From positions 1-40,897 of the forward strand of contig JADFZF010000006.1 in NCBI GenBank assembly GCA_015232645.1: a stretch of 40,897 nucleotides of DNA, in the 5' to 3' direction. The translations under genes and the position numbers were made by a program. Below, in pieces: positions 1 through 6,941 of this stretch (its first letter is position 1; each line of letters begins with the position of its first letter). The notes under the pieces are model-generated. The model searched no databases. It saw only the letters and a program-made list of their open reading frames with translations, and had not been told where the DNA came from. The DNA is from Magnetococcales bacterium. Lineage in GTDB: Bacteria; Pseudomonadota; Magnetococcia; Magnetococcales; UBA8363.

Positions 1-126
1 CTGGAACCCTACGCCTACCTCCGCAAAGTCTTCAGTGAGATCCCAAACGCAGCCACAGTTGAGGATTTCGAGGCACTCCTCCCCTGGAACGTTAAAAAAA
101 AATCGGAGAAAAGCAAGACACCTTGA
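1..126 (+). CDS. IS66-family transposase, C-terminal end (partial)
   Basis: The reading frame is open from the first base and ends in TGA at 124-126. It encodes 41 residues that include LEPYAYLRKVF and a TVEDFEALLPWN tail. This is the C-terminal signature of IS66-family TnpC transposases, DDE enzymes that cut and rejoin the ends of the element. Only the last few percent of the protein lies in the window; the start, catalytic domain and companion tnpA/tnpB genes would lie to the left. The ORF track missed it because it has no start codon here. The IS66-like terminal sequence 24 bases downstream supports the call. Whether the element is intact cannot be judged from this window. Confidence 0.85.
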   Translation: MEPYAYLRKVFSEIPNAATVEDFEALLPWNVKKKSEKSKTP

Positions 127-150
127 GAACGGCATTCGTTCGGCGCTTAC
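1..150 (+). mobile_element. Right end of an IS66-family insertion sequence
   Basis: The transposase tail is followed by a short tail ending in CGGCGCTTAC at 141-150. IS66-type elements end in an inverted repeat whose outer bases read GTAAGCGCC, and this is its complement. The boundary is therefore placed at 150. IS66 elements duplicate 8 bp of target, so attgcttc at 151-158 would be one copy of the duplication. The other copy and the left end are outside the window and cannot be checked. Confidence 0.7.
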
Positions 151-511
151 ATTGCTTCCAACGGCTACGAATCAGCTGCCCTTCACAGACCACGACCCGG
201 CCTTGCATGAGAAGGGACCCGTCCCTTCCCGGCCTCAACTGGGTATCTGACGTGCCATAATCCATGCCACTGGGTGTCAACCATTCTGACAAATAAAAAC
301 ATCATTATAAAACAAAAATCAAACCAATATCTAATATGATGACCCATTGATCTGACGGCATTGATGCATTGCTGCGGAATGGTTGGCTCTCACTGCCAAG
401 GCTGCATGAAGGCAAGAATTTCGTGGAAGGGCTTGCCTCATGACTTGATCTGGAACGGTAGGCACCCAGTGCCGTCCGATATATAGAATCGGCTTTGTCG
501 TATTCGTAACC

Positions 512-553
512 CAGACGCAACGGAATCATTCACAGACGCAACGGAATCATTCA
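512..553. repeat. Two perfect tandem copies of a 21-base unit
   Basis: CAGACGCAACGGAATCATTCA occurs at 512-532 and immediately again at 533-553. The last bases of the second copy (ATTCA) form the start of the left arm of the adjacent 549-656 inverted repeat. Tandem inner repeats next to a terminal inverted repeat are typical of transposase-binding sites at ends of some IS families, for example IS21. The origin here is inferred. Confidence 0.85.
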
Positions 554-656
554 GATCCCCCCCCCGCTCTTCGAAACAATTGAGAAAAAGTGGCTAGGGG
601 GTATCCCCCCCCACTTTCTCTTTAACAATCAATCCTGAAGCGGTGGGGATCTGAAT
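549..656. repeat. 108-base imperfect inverted repeat (long hairpin)
   Basis: ATTCAGATCCCC at 549-560 pairs perfectly with GGGGATCTGAAT at 645-656. CCCCCGCT next to it pairs with AGCGGT after a two-base bulge. Further in, GAGAAAAAGTGG (582-593) pairs with CCACTTTCTC (611-620) with a bulge, capped by a G-run facing a C-run. The structure could be a remnant of two facing transposon ends, a MITE-like element or a strong transcript hairpin. It is not followed by a T-tract, so it is not a standard intrinsic terminator. Confidence 0.75.
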
Positions 657-737
657 AGTTAAATTCAGCCAGGAGGTCTAAACGTTACGCCATAACCATC
701 TTATTATTTCATTATTTATATTATATCATTCTTAGAC

Positions 738-1145
738 TCATCTTCCTCTTCCGGGTTCGGAAGGCGGCCTGCTGGCGTTAACCGGTTGTAAAATATACTT
801 GATTTGTTTTGCCGGGGTGTTGTAGGCGCCAAGAATGCCAATATTTTCTGCGTTGACATTCAAAAGAGACGTGATCCCAGTCGTATTTGGTCCCTGGTCA
901 ACAGCCTCATATTGATTTTGGCTGTTCCCTGTATAGCACCAAACGTGAAATTCGACGGCATGATTATCCGTTTCATTAATCATGCCTTTGACGTGGGAAG
1001 CTTGGACTGGCCTGCAAGAATTGTTGATCCAAGTTACCGTGTCCTGGATTGTCATCGCAGAATGCGAAATCCACGTGGCATAAGTCAAACCGGGAATAAA
1101 TGTAAGAAGGGTAGCCGAAAACCCGATAAGGACCAACTTGCGCAT
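738..1145 (-). CDS. Small secreted hypothetical protein
   Basis: About 135 residues, of unknown function. The N-terminus is a classic Sec signal peptide: MRKLVLIGF, a hydrophobic stretch, then a likely cleavage site near GLTYA. The mature part is about 110 residues with two cysteines (SC and WC), so one disulfide is possible in the periplasm or outside. The C-terminus is rich in Pro, Arg and Gly. Two ATG codons lie in tandem; GGAGGA on the minus strand (1151-1156) is better spaced for the second, so I start at 1145 instead of 1148. The gene stands alone with AT-rich flanks, next to the IS scar, which fits an accessory or transferred gene. I do not recognise the family. Confidence 0.65.
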   Translation of the reverse strand: MRKLVLIGFSATLLTFIPGLTYATWISHSAMTIQDTVTWINNSCRPVQASHVKGMINETDNHAVEFHVWCYTGNSQNQYEAVDQGPNTTGITSLLNVNAENIGILGAYNTPAKQIKYILQPVNASRPPSEPGRGR

Positions 1146-1558
1146 CATATTCCTCCATCCAACGAAGTTAATTGAAGTTGTAAAAATTAGCCAGGATAAT
1201 TCAATGGTGGTCGTTTAACTCTCCCAGCCAAATTGATCTGCCTATTGCCTCTGGAGCCAAATCCGTGTGTAAGCCTCTTGAAGGCTTCGCATTTCTGTTA
1301 CGAAGGAAAATTGAGTCAATCGGGTAGGTTCCCATCCAAAAAACTTGGGAAGTCGGGGTAGAATCAATAATAGCCTTCGATCTCTAAATTTCCCGACTCA
1401 TACCATACCTATGTACTTTAAGTCCTGCTGAACGATCCCATGCTTCGAACTGTCATTGCATATAATATTGTTACCGTCTCTTCCCGTCAAGATCCTTCTG
1501 AGCCTCAACTCGCGGGTCGTGTCACATTTGGATCGAATGAACCATCGTCAAGCTTGAG
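1146..1558. other. Intergenic region, no gene seen
   Basis: The stretch separates the start of the secreted protein gene from the stop of tgt, both on the minus strand. It contains a short hairpin AAGCCT-CTTG-AGGCTT near 1271-1287 without a T-tract. It should hold the promoter of the secreted protein, but I could not pick a -35/-10 pair with confidence. No RNA gene or ORF with a ribosome binding site was found. Confidence 0.5.
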
Positions 1559-2686
1559 TCAACCTCCCCTGGCTTGAAAAAAATCCCGATAAAAATCCAG
1601 AAACTTCCCAGCGATGATCGCCGCCCTCATCTCCCGGGACAGGGATAAATAATAAAAAAGATTGTGCAAAGTCATCAATCGGATGCCCAAAATTTCGCGA
1701 TTGATGAACAAATGCCGCAAATAGGCACGGCTGTAGTGTTGGCAGGTCTCGCAACCGCATTCGTGATCGATGGGCGAAGGATCGTCACGATTTCCAGCCC
1801 GTTTGATGTTGAAGGCCCCGAACCGGGTGAACAGTTGACCATTGCGGGCATTGCGCGTGGGCAGCACGCAATCGAACATATCCACCCCCGACCGCACCCC
1901 ATCGACGATATCTTCCGGCTTGCCCACCCCCATGAGATAACGTGGTTTGTCCAGAGGCAACAGCTCCGGGGCATAGGACAACACCGACAGCATGGAGTCC
2001 CGCGACTCTCCCACCGACAGGCCGCCGATGGCATAACCGTCGAATTCCATGGCCACCAGTGCTGCAGCCGATTTGCGCCGCAGCGACTCATGGGTGCCAC
2101 CCTGCATGATGCCGAACAAGGCACGATCCGATTTTTCCGGATCCCGCGCCGCCTGACAACGCGCCGCCCAACGCAGCGACAGCTCCATGGCGCGGCGGAC
2201 ATGTCCGCCATCCGCCCCTCCCGGTGGGCATTCATCCAACTGCATCATGATGTCGGAACCCAACTGCTCCTGAACCCGTATGGCCTGCTCGGGGCTGAGA
2301 AAATGTCGTGAACCATCGATGTGCGACTGAAACAGCGCCCCCTCCTCGGTGATTTTGCACAGGCTTCCCAGGCTGAAAATTTGGTATCCCCCCGAATCGG
2401 TCAAGATGGGGCGATCCCAGTTCATGAAGCGATGCACTCCCCCGAAGCGCACGATCAGGTCCGGGCCGGGACGCAACAAGAGATGATAAGTATTGTTGAG
2501 AATGATCTGCGCCCCGACCTGTTCAAGTTCCGCCGGGGTCATGGCCTTGACTGTAGCCTGGGTCCCCACCGGCATGAAGATCGGGGTGTCCACCACCCCA
2601 TGGGGGGTATGTAGTCGGCCGGCGCGGGCACCGCTGGGATCGGTCGCCAAGAGTTCAAATGAAAAAAATTCGGACATTCCCTTCAT
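1559..2686 (-). CDS. tgt: tRNA-guanine transglycosylase (queuine tRNA-ribosyltransferase)
   Basis: Tgt exchanges guanine-34 of tRNAs with GUN anticodons for preQ1, an early committed step of queuosine formation on tRNA. Family motifs are complete: TDSGGYQ with the general-base Asp (about residue 97), GGLSVGE (about 221-227), MFDCVLPTRNARNG with the nucleophilic Asp (about 272), and the zinc site CGCETC followed by a His. The 375-residue length is normal. The track begins at a GTG at 2695, but ATG at 2686 overlaps the queA stop as ATGA, which points to translational coupling; a third Met follows three codons on. The gene is directly downstream of queA, the next enzyme in the pathway, and probably shares its message. 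Confidence 0.95.
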   Translation of the reverse strand: MKGMSEFFSFELLATDPSGARAGRLHTPHGVVDTPIFMPVGTQATVKAMTPAELEQVGAQIILNNTYHLLLRPGPDLIVRFGGVHRFMNWDRPILTDSGGYQIFSLGSLCKITEEGALFQSHIDGSRHFLSPEQAIRVQEQLGSDIMMQLDECPPGGADGGHVRRAMELSLRWAARCQAARDPEKSDRALFGIMQGGTHESLRRKSAAALVAMEFDGYAIGGLSVGESRDSMLSVLSYAPELLPLDKPRYLMGVGKPEDIVDGVRSGVDMFDCVLPTRNARNGQLFTRFGAFNIKRAGNRDDPSPIDHECGCETCQHYSRAYLRHLFINREILGIRLMTLHNLFYYLSLSREMRAAIIAGKFLDFYRDFFQARGG

Positions 2687-3735
2687 CCCGGCCACAACAA
2701 CGACGCATCCCCATAGGAATAAAACCGATACCCGGCGGACAAGGCCAGCTCATAATCCCGGTCAAGACGCGACAAACCGACAAAAGCCCCAACCAGCATC
2801 AACAGACTGGAGCGCGGCAGATGAAAATTGGTGATCATGCCATCGATCACCAAAAATGGATCACCGGGTCGAATAAAAAGATTGGTTTCCCCTTGCCAAG
2901 GGGCCAACGGAACTCCAGTCTGGCGAGCGGCGGTTTCCAGGGTTCGGACCACCGTTGTTCCCACGGCGATCACCCTGCCCCCGCTGGTCTGCGTCGCCGT
3001 GATCGCCGCAACCGTGGCCTCGGGAAGACAACACCATTCCCGATGCAGATGCTGTGCCGCCAGTCCCCCACCCCGCAATGGCTGAAAGGTCCCCAATCCG
3101 ACATGGAGCGTGGCAAATGCTACGCCAATTTGGCGGTCCGCCAGGCGTTGCAGCAACTCCGTGGTGAAATGCAATCCGGCCGTGGGGGCGGCCACGGCTC
3201 CATCATGGCGTGCAAACACCGTCTGATAACGGTGCCGATCATCCCGTTGCGCATCGGGGTTGATGTAGGGGGGCAAAGGCACCTGCCCATGACGCTCCAA
3301 CACCGCCTCCAGAGTCTCCCCCGGATGGTGCAGGATCACCTGAAAACCCGAACCGGTCCGACCCTGGATGGTGATCTCCAAACCATCGCCGATGAGCACC
3401 CGCATCCCGAATCGCACCCGTTTGTTACTGCGAACCAAAGCCTCCCAAGCACCCTCTCCCCCCAAAGGGCGCAACAGGAAGACTTCCATCTTGCCGCCGG
3501 AAGGCCGTTGCCCAGACAATCGTGCCGGAAACACCCGGGTATCGTTCAATACCACCAGATCACCGGAGCGCAGCAGGTCAGGCAGGTCGGAAAACCTCCG
3601 ATCTTCGGTAACGTCGGGCCGGCTCACCAGCAACCGGGCGGTATCCCTCGGCATCGCCGGGGTCTGGGCGATGCGTCCCTCAGGCAGGTCATACTCAAAA
3701 TGCTCTACGCTCAGGGGGTCTGAAAATCGAAACAC
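2683..3735 (-). CDS. queA: S-adenosylmethionine:tRNA ribosyltransferase-isomerase
   Basis: QueA transfers and isomerises the ribosyl part of SAM onto preQ1-34 of tRNA to give epoxyqueuosine. The 350-residue length fits the family. Visible signatures are YDLPEGRIAQTP at the N-terminus, VFPARLSG, AAPTAGLHFT, HVGLGTFQP, GTTVVRTLE and NFHLPRSSLLMLV. The start is a GTG at 3735; an in-frame stop lies two codons upstream, so no earlier start exists, but there is no strong Shine-Dalgarno. The stop codon overlaps the tgt ATG (ATGA). The gene is divergent from the radical SAM gene at 4023, so the 290 bases between must carry both promoters. Confidence 0.95.
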   Translation of the reverse strand: MFRFSDPLSVEHFEYDLPEGRIAQTPAMPRDTARLLVSRPDVTEDRRFSDLPDLLRSGDLVVLNDTRVFPARLSGQRPSGGKMEVFLLRPLGGEGAWEALVRSNKRVRFGMRVLIGDGLEITIQGRTGSGFQVILHHPGETLEAVLERHGQVPLPPYINPDAQRDDRHRYQTVFARHDGAVAAPTAGLHFTTELLQRLADRQIGVAFATLHVGLGTFQPLRGGGLAAQHLHREWCCLPEATVAAITATQTSGGRVIAVGTTVVRTLETAARQTGVPLAPWQGETNLFIRPGDPFLVIDGMITNFHLPRSSLLMLVGAFVGLSRLDRDYELALSAGYRFYSYGDASLLWPG

Positions 3736-4022
3736 GTCGGTTCACATTTGGAAAAACGGTCGCCGTTATTACCTAGCGGACTCCACTGGAGCCAATCAAG
3801 CGCATCCGGTCCCGTACAGGCTCGGTCCTGTCCTTCAGAATGTACCATGGATGGGAAGGAATCCGCACCCGGTCCAGGAAGACCATCGGAAAATCAGCCC
3901 TGTCTCCGATGAAATTGACCAGGCTGTGGTTGCAATGGGTGGCAGGATGGTATTACAACTGTCTGGATTGGCCTGTCGGCCACATATTTCCAGTCGAACC
4001 AAGCCTGAGTCGAATGGTTGTC

Positions 4023-4898
4023 ATGCGTTATCAAGGTCCCATCTATCGGCCCCCCAGCGAGGCCGATTCCCTGCTGATCCAGGCGACCGTGGGTTGCCCC
4101 CATAACCAGTGCACCTTTTGCATGGTTTATAAACGTGGCCCACGGTTTCGTGTCCGTCCCGTGGCGGATGTGTGTGCCGATATCACCACCGCCCGGATCG
4201 AGTACGGGCCAGGCGTGCGTACCATGTTCCTGCCCGCCGGAAACAGCATCGCCATGGATACGGACGATTTAATGACGGTATGTCGGGTGGCCCGGGAACA
4301 GTTTCCCGATCTGGAACGGATGACCGTTTATGGATCGTCCACCTGTATCCTGGACAAAGGGGCGGACCAGTTGGTCCAATTGTATCGGGCCGGACTGAAT
4401 CGAATCCATGTGGGGCTGGAATCGGGGGACGACGAAACCTTGCGCCGGGTCAAAAAGGGGGCGACGGCAGAACAACAGATCCAGGCCGGCCAATGGGTCA
4501 TGGCCTCGGGGATGGAATTGAGTCTTTATGTCGTCCTGGGGCTGGCCGGTGCGGAACGCAGCATCCAACATGCCGAGGAGACCGCTCGGGCACTCAATGC
4601 CATCAATCCCCATTTCATTCGCATCCGAACTTTCGTCCCCAAGGAGAAAACTCCCATGCTCCGGGACTGGCAACAAGGTCGGTTCATCCTGCTGGGGCCT
4701 CATGGAATCCTGCGGGAAATGCATCGTTTGGTGAGCCTGCTGCACGTCGATTCCTGGCTCACATGCGACCATTATACCAACTACCTCCCCCTCCAAGGGC
4801 AACTCCCCGGCGGCCAGGGCGCGCTTCTGTCGGCCCTCGAACACGGCCTTCAACGTCCCGAAACCGATTACCGGCCATTTTTCATTGGCCGTGAATGA
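4023..4898 (+). CDS. Radical SAM protein with CX4CX2C cluster motif
   Basis: A 291-residue radical SAM enzyme of unknown reaction. The cluster-binding motif is GCPHNQCTFC at about residues 24-33: Cys25, Cys30 and Cys33, giving spacing CX4CX2C where most of the superfamily has CX3CX2C. Downstream elements fit a SAM-binding TIM barrel: TMFLPAGNSIAM, MTVYGSST, RIHVGLESGDDETLRRVKKG and YVVLGLAG. GC.HN.CTFC with a following MY-like pair is, to my recollection, a recurrent variant among COG1032-like proteins. The track starts at 3840, but the first 61 codons look non-coding; ATG 4014 or 4023 precedes the conserved part, neither with a strong ribosome binding site. It stands about 100 bases before wecB and may begin the glycan locus or be independent. 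Confidence 0.8.
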   Translation: MRYQGPIYRPPSEADSLLIQATVGCPHNQCTFCMVYKRGPRFRVRPVADVCADITTARIEYGPGVRTMFLPAGNSIAMDTDDLMTVCRVAREQFPDLERMTVYGSSTCILDKGADQLVQLYRAGLNRIHVGLESGDDETLRRVKKGATAEQQIQAGQWVMASGMELSLYVVLGLAGAERSIQHAEETARALNAINPHFIRIRTFVPKEKTPMLRDWQQGRFILLGPHGILREMHRLVSLLHVDSWLTCDHYTNYLPLQGQLPGGQGALLSALEHGLQRPETDYRPFFIGRE

Positions 4899-4941
4899 AT
4901 CAATGATGACAAAATGTTAATGAATTTGTGTTTGACTTTTG

Positions 4942-4978
4942 GCCTGAAGGACTTCAGGCTTGACGCATGCGTCTGAAG
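4942..4978 (+). promoter_or_regulatory. Overlapping dyads in the leader of the 2-epimerase gene
   Basis: GCCTGAAG at 4942-4949 faces CTTCAGGC at 4952-4959 with two bases between. CTTCAG (4952-4957) can instead pair with CTGAAG (4973-4978), enclosing the perfect palindrome GACGCATGCGTC (4962-4973). The two pairings exclude each other. The site lies 28 bases before the start codon of the epimerase gene. It could be an operator or a pair of alternative RNA hairpins. Confidence 0.45.
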
Positions 4979-5005
4979 CACCTGGGACTGAAAGAGGAAG
5001 ATGAA

Positions 5006-6070
5006 ATGAAAATACTTACAGTGGTCGGAACACGCCCCAATTTCACCAAGGAATACGCCATGTCCCGCGCCCTCAAACAAAAGGGACTCCATGAGGTACT
5101 CCTGCATACCGGTCAGCATTACGACTATGAAATGAGCCAGACATTTTTTGAAGGATTGTATCTGCCGACCCCAAAATACATCAATCAAATCATCAAATCC
5201 GGTTTCCATGGCGACGAGACGGCAGCCATGCTGATGTTCATCGAACAGGTGCTGCTGAAGGAACGGCCGGACGTCACTCTGGTCTATGGCGACGTCAATT
5301 CGACCGTTGCCGCCGCCCTCGCTTCGGTCAAACTGCATATTCCCGTGGCCCATGTGGAAGCGGGTTTGCGTTGCGAACACTTCTACAACCCGGAGGAAAT
5401 CAACCGCCGGGTCACCGACTCCATGAGCGAACTGCTGTTCCCACACATCCAATCGGCTTATCATTCATTGATACAAGAAAATTATCCCCCAGACAGAATC
5501 GTGCTGCCCGGGGATATCGTCATGGACAGCCTGTTGCTGGTCGCCCGCGATAAACAGATCACCCCCACCCGGGGTGATTATCACCTCATGACCTTGCACC
5601 GCGCCGAGAATACTAACGATCCGCAAAAACTCGAAAGCATCGTCACCGCGGTCATCGAAAGCGGCGCCCGGATCCTGTTTCTGGTCCATCCACGCACCAA
5701 AAAGGCGCTGGTACAAAATTCCCTCATGGATCGCCTGCATAAGGCAAAAAATATCGAAGTTCTGGGTCCTGAAGGATTCGTCAGCTTCGTCAAACTCCTG
5801 GCCGGGGCCCACAAGGTCATCACCGATTCGGGCGGTGTCCGGCGCGAAGGTTACATCTTTGGCAAACCCGTAATCAACATCAGTGATTTTGTCTGGGTAC
5901 CGGAGATGATGGCGGCCGGCTGGAGCCTGTTGGTCGGGGCTGACCGCCAACGTATTGTCCAGGCCATCCACGAATTCGAACCCACCGGCGAACGTCCTCC
6001 CATATTCGGTGATGGCAACGCCGCCGAAAAAATCGCCGCTGCCCTTGTGCACAGGTTCGGTGGCCCATGA
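5006..6070 (+). CDS. wecB: UDP-N-acetylglucosamine 2-epimerase, non-hydrolysing type
   Basis: Cytoplasmic enzyme that inverts C2 of a UDP-HexNAc, normally UDP-GlcNAc to UDP-ManNAc for surface glycans. About 354 residues, as usual. Motifs: VGTRPNF at the N-terminus, TGQHYDYEMS, VYGDVNST, HVEAGLR, the HRAEN box, HPRTK and the UDP-binding TDSGGVRREGYIFGKPV. The last differs from the common SGG(I/L)QEE form, so a modified sugar such as a 2,3-diacetamido-uronate nucleotide (WbpI-type activity) is possible. Start at ATG 5006 is chosen over 4967 because AAAGAGGAAG stands 6-8 bases ahead and the conserved MKILTVVGTRP begins there. Its stop overlaps the next start (ATGA), so the glycosyltransferase is co-translated. 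Confidence 0.88.
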   Translation: MKILTVVGTRPNFTKEYAMSRALKQKGLHEVLLHTGQHYDYEMSQTFFEGLYLPTPKYINQIIKSGFHGDETAAMLMFIEQVLLKERPDVTLVYGDVNSTVAAALASVKLHIPVAHVEAGLRCEHFYNPEEINRRVTDSMSELLFPHIQSAYHSLIQENYPPDRIVLPGDIVMDSLLLVARDKQITPTRGDYHLMTLHRAENTNDPQKLESIVTAVIESGARILFLVHPRTKKALVQNSLMDRLHKAKNIEVLGPEGFVSFVKLLAGAHKVITDSGGVRREGYIFGKPVINISDFVWVPEMMAAGWSLLVGADRQRIVQAIHEFEPTGERPPIFGDGNAAEKIAAALVHRFGGP

Positions 6071-6864
6071 CAACCTTGACGACACCATCCCCTGCCAATC
6101 CACCGCCAACGGTGGTCATCGTCATCCCCATGTACAACGAAGAGGCCTCCATCCCCCTGCTGAGCTATCGCTTGCGTATCGTCCTGAGGGTGTTGTCGGA
6201 TACCACCAGACCGTTTCTGGTCCTTGTGGACGACGGCAGCAAGGATCGAACCCGCGAGGCCGTACAACAATTCTTCTCAGGCGTCGACCGACTGATCCTG
6301 GAACGCCACGAAGTGAACAAAGGCTACAGTTCGGCACTCAGAACCGGGGTGGAGAAAGCCTTGACCCTGCACCCTGATCTCATCGTCACCATCGATGCCG
6401 ATACCAATTACGATCATTTCTACATTCCCATGTTCGTGGAAAGTTTTCCCGAGGATTGCGATATCCTGACCGCCAGCCCCTGGCATCCCCAAGGGCAAAG
6501 AAAATATTTCCCCAGAAACCGACTGATCCTTTCCCTGACGCTGAGTGCCCTGTATCGCTTCGTGCTGGCGCGCTATGACTCGCCCCTGTACACCTACAGC
6601 TCCTGTTTCCGTGTCGCCCGGCCGGAAGTCTACCAGAAAATCAAATGGACCGGAGAATCCTTCACCGCCACCAGCGAAATCCTGGTCCGCTGCATCATCA
6701 ACGGGCTGCGGGTACGGGAACGCCCGTTTCAAGTCAATCCACGTTGGTTCGGCATCAGCAAGATGCGAAAATTGAAACAAATACGCATGCATCTGGACCT
6801 GCTGTGGCGGATCTGGAAAACGCCCGAGGAATTCATGATCAAAAACCAAATGGGCCAGGGATGA
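6067..6864 (+). CDS. Glycosyltransferase family 2
   Basis: A 265-residue GT-A fold glycosyltransferase. The nucleotide-binding start is VIVIPMYNEEASIPLL, followed by VLVDDGSKDRT and the metal-binding region IDADTNYDHFYIP. A hydrophobic stretch (ILSLTLSALYRFVLA) and a basic C-terminus (HLDLLWRIWKTPEEFMI) fit association with the inner face of the membrane, as in dolichyl/undecaprenyl-phosphate mannose-type synthases. No extra C-terminal membrane domain is present. The ATG overlaps the epimerase stop. Likely role: adding a sugar, perhaps the epimerase product, to a lipid carrier or growing chain; donor and acceptor are unknown. Confidence 0.88.
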   Translation: MTTLTTPSPANPPPTVVIVIPMYNEEASIPLLSYRLRIVLRVLSDTTRPFLVLVDDGSKDRTREAVQQFFSGVDRLILERHEVNKGYSSALRTGVEKALTLHPDLIVTIDADTNYDHFYIPMFVESFPEDCDILTASPWHPQGQRKYFPRNRLILSLTLSALYRFVLARYDSPLYTYSSCFRVARPEVYQKIKWTGESFTATSEILVRCIINGLRVRERPFQVNPRWFGISKMRKLKQIRMHLDLLWRIWKTPEEFMIKNQMGQG

Positions 6865-6941
6865 CCGGTCCCTCCCCGCTCTGCTACCGACGATCCGAGC
6901 TGTCTGGACAGAATATGACCCATCCTGAAAAGGCGTGACCT

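Larger units (their letters stand above)
127..737. other. Intergenic region with IS end, tandem repeat and long hairpin
   Basis: This stretch holds the last bases of the IS66 element (to 150), a 21-base tandem repeat (512-553) and a 108-base imperfect inverted repeat (549-656). No convincing gene was found. The short ORFs listed on both strands have no ribosome binding site and no recognisable motif. The segment from 690 to 735 is very AT-rich (TTATTATTTCATTATTTAT) and lies just downstream of the small secreted protein gene on the minus strand. Confidence 0.6.

Noticed and set aside
1664-2311. Long plus-strand ORF (215 codons) antisense to tgt.
   Set aside because: It is the shadow of the clearly conserved tgt frame, without a start signal.
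3840-4022. N-terminal extension of the first radical SAM ORF.
   Set aside because: The 61 extra residues are not like the family and have no Shine-Dalgarno; the conserved part starts after 4023.
2659-4105. Plus-strand ORFs of 354 and 245 codons over queA.
   Set aside because: They are antisense to the conserved queA gene; low-complexity Gln/Arg/Pro-rich products are typical of shadows.
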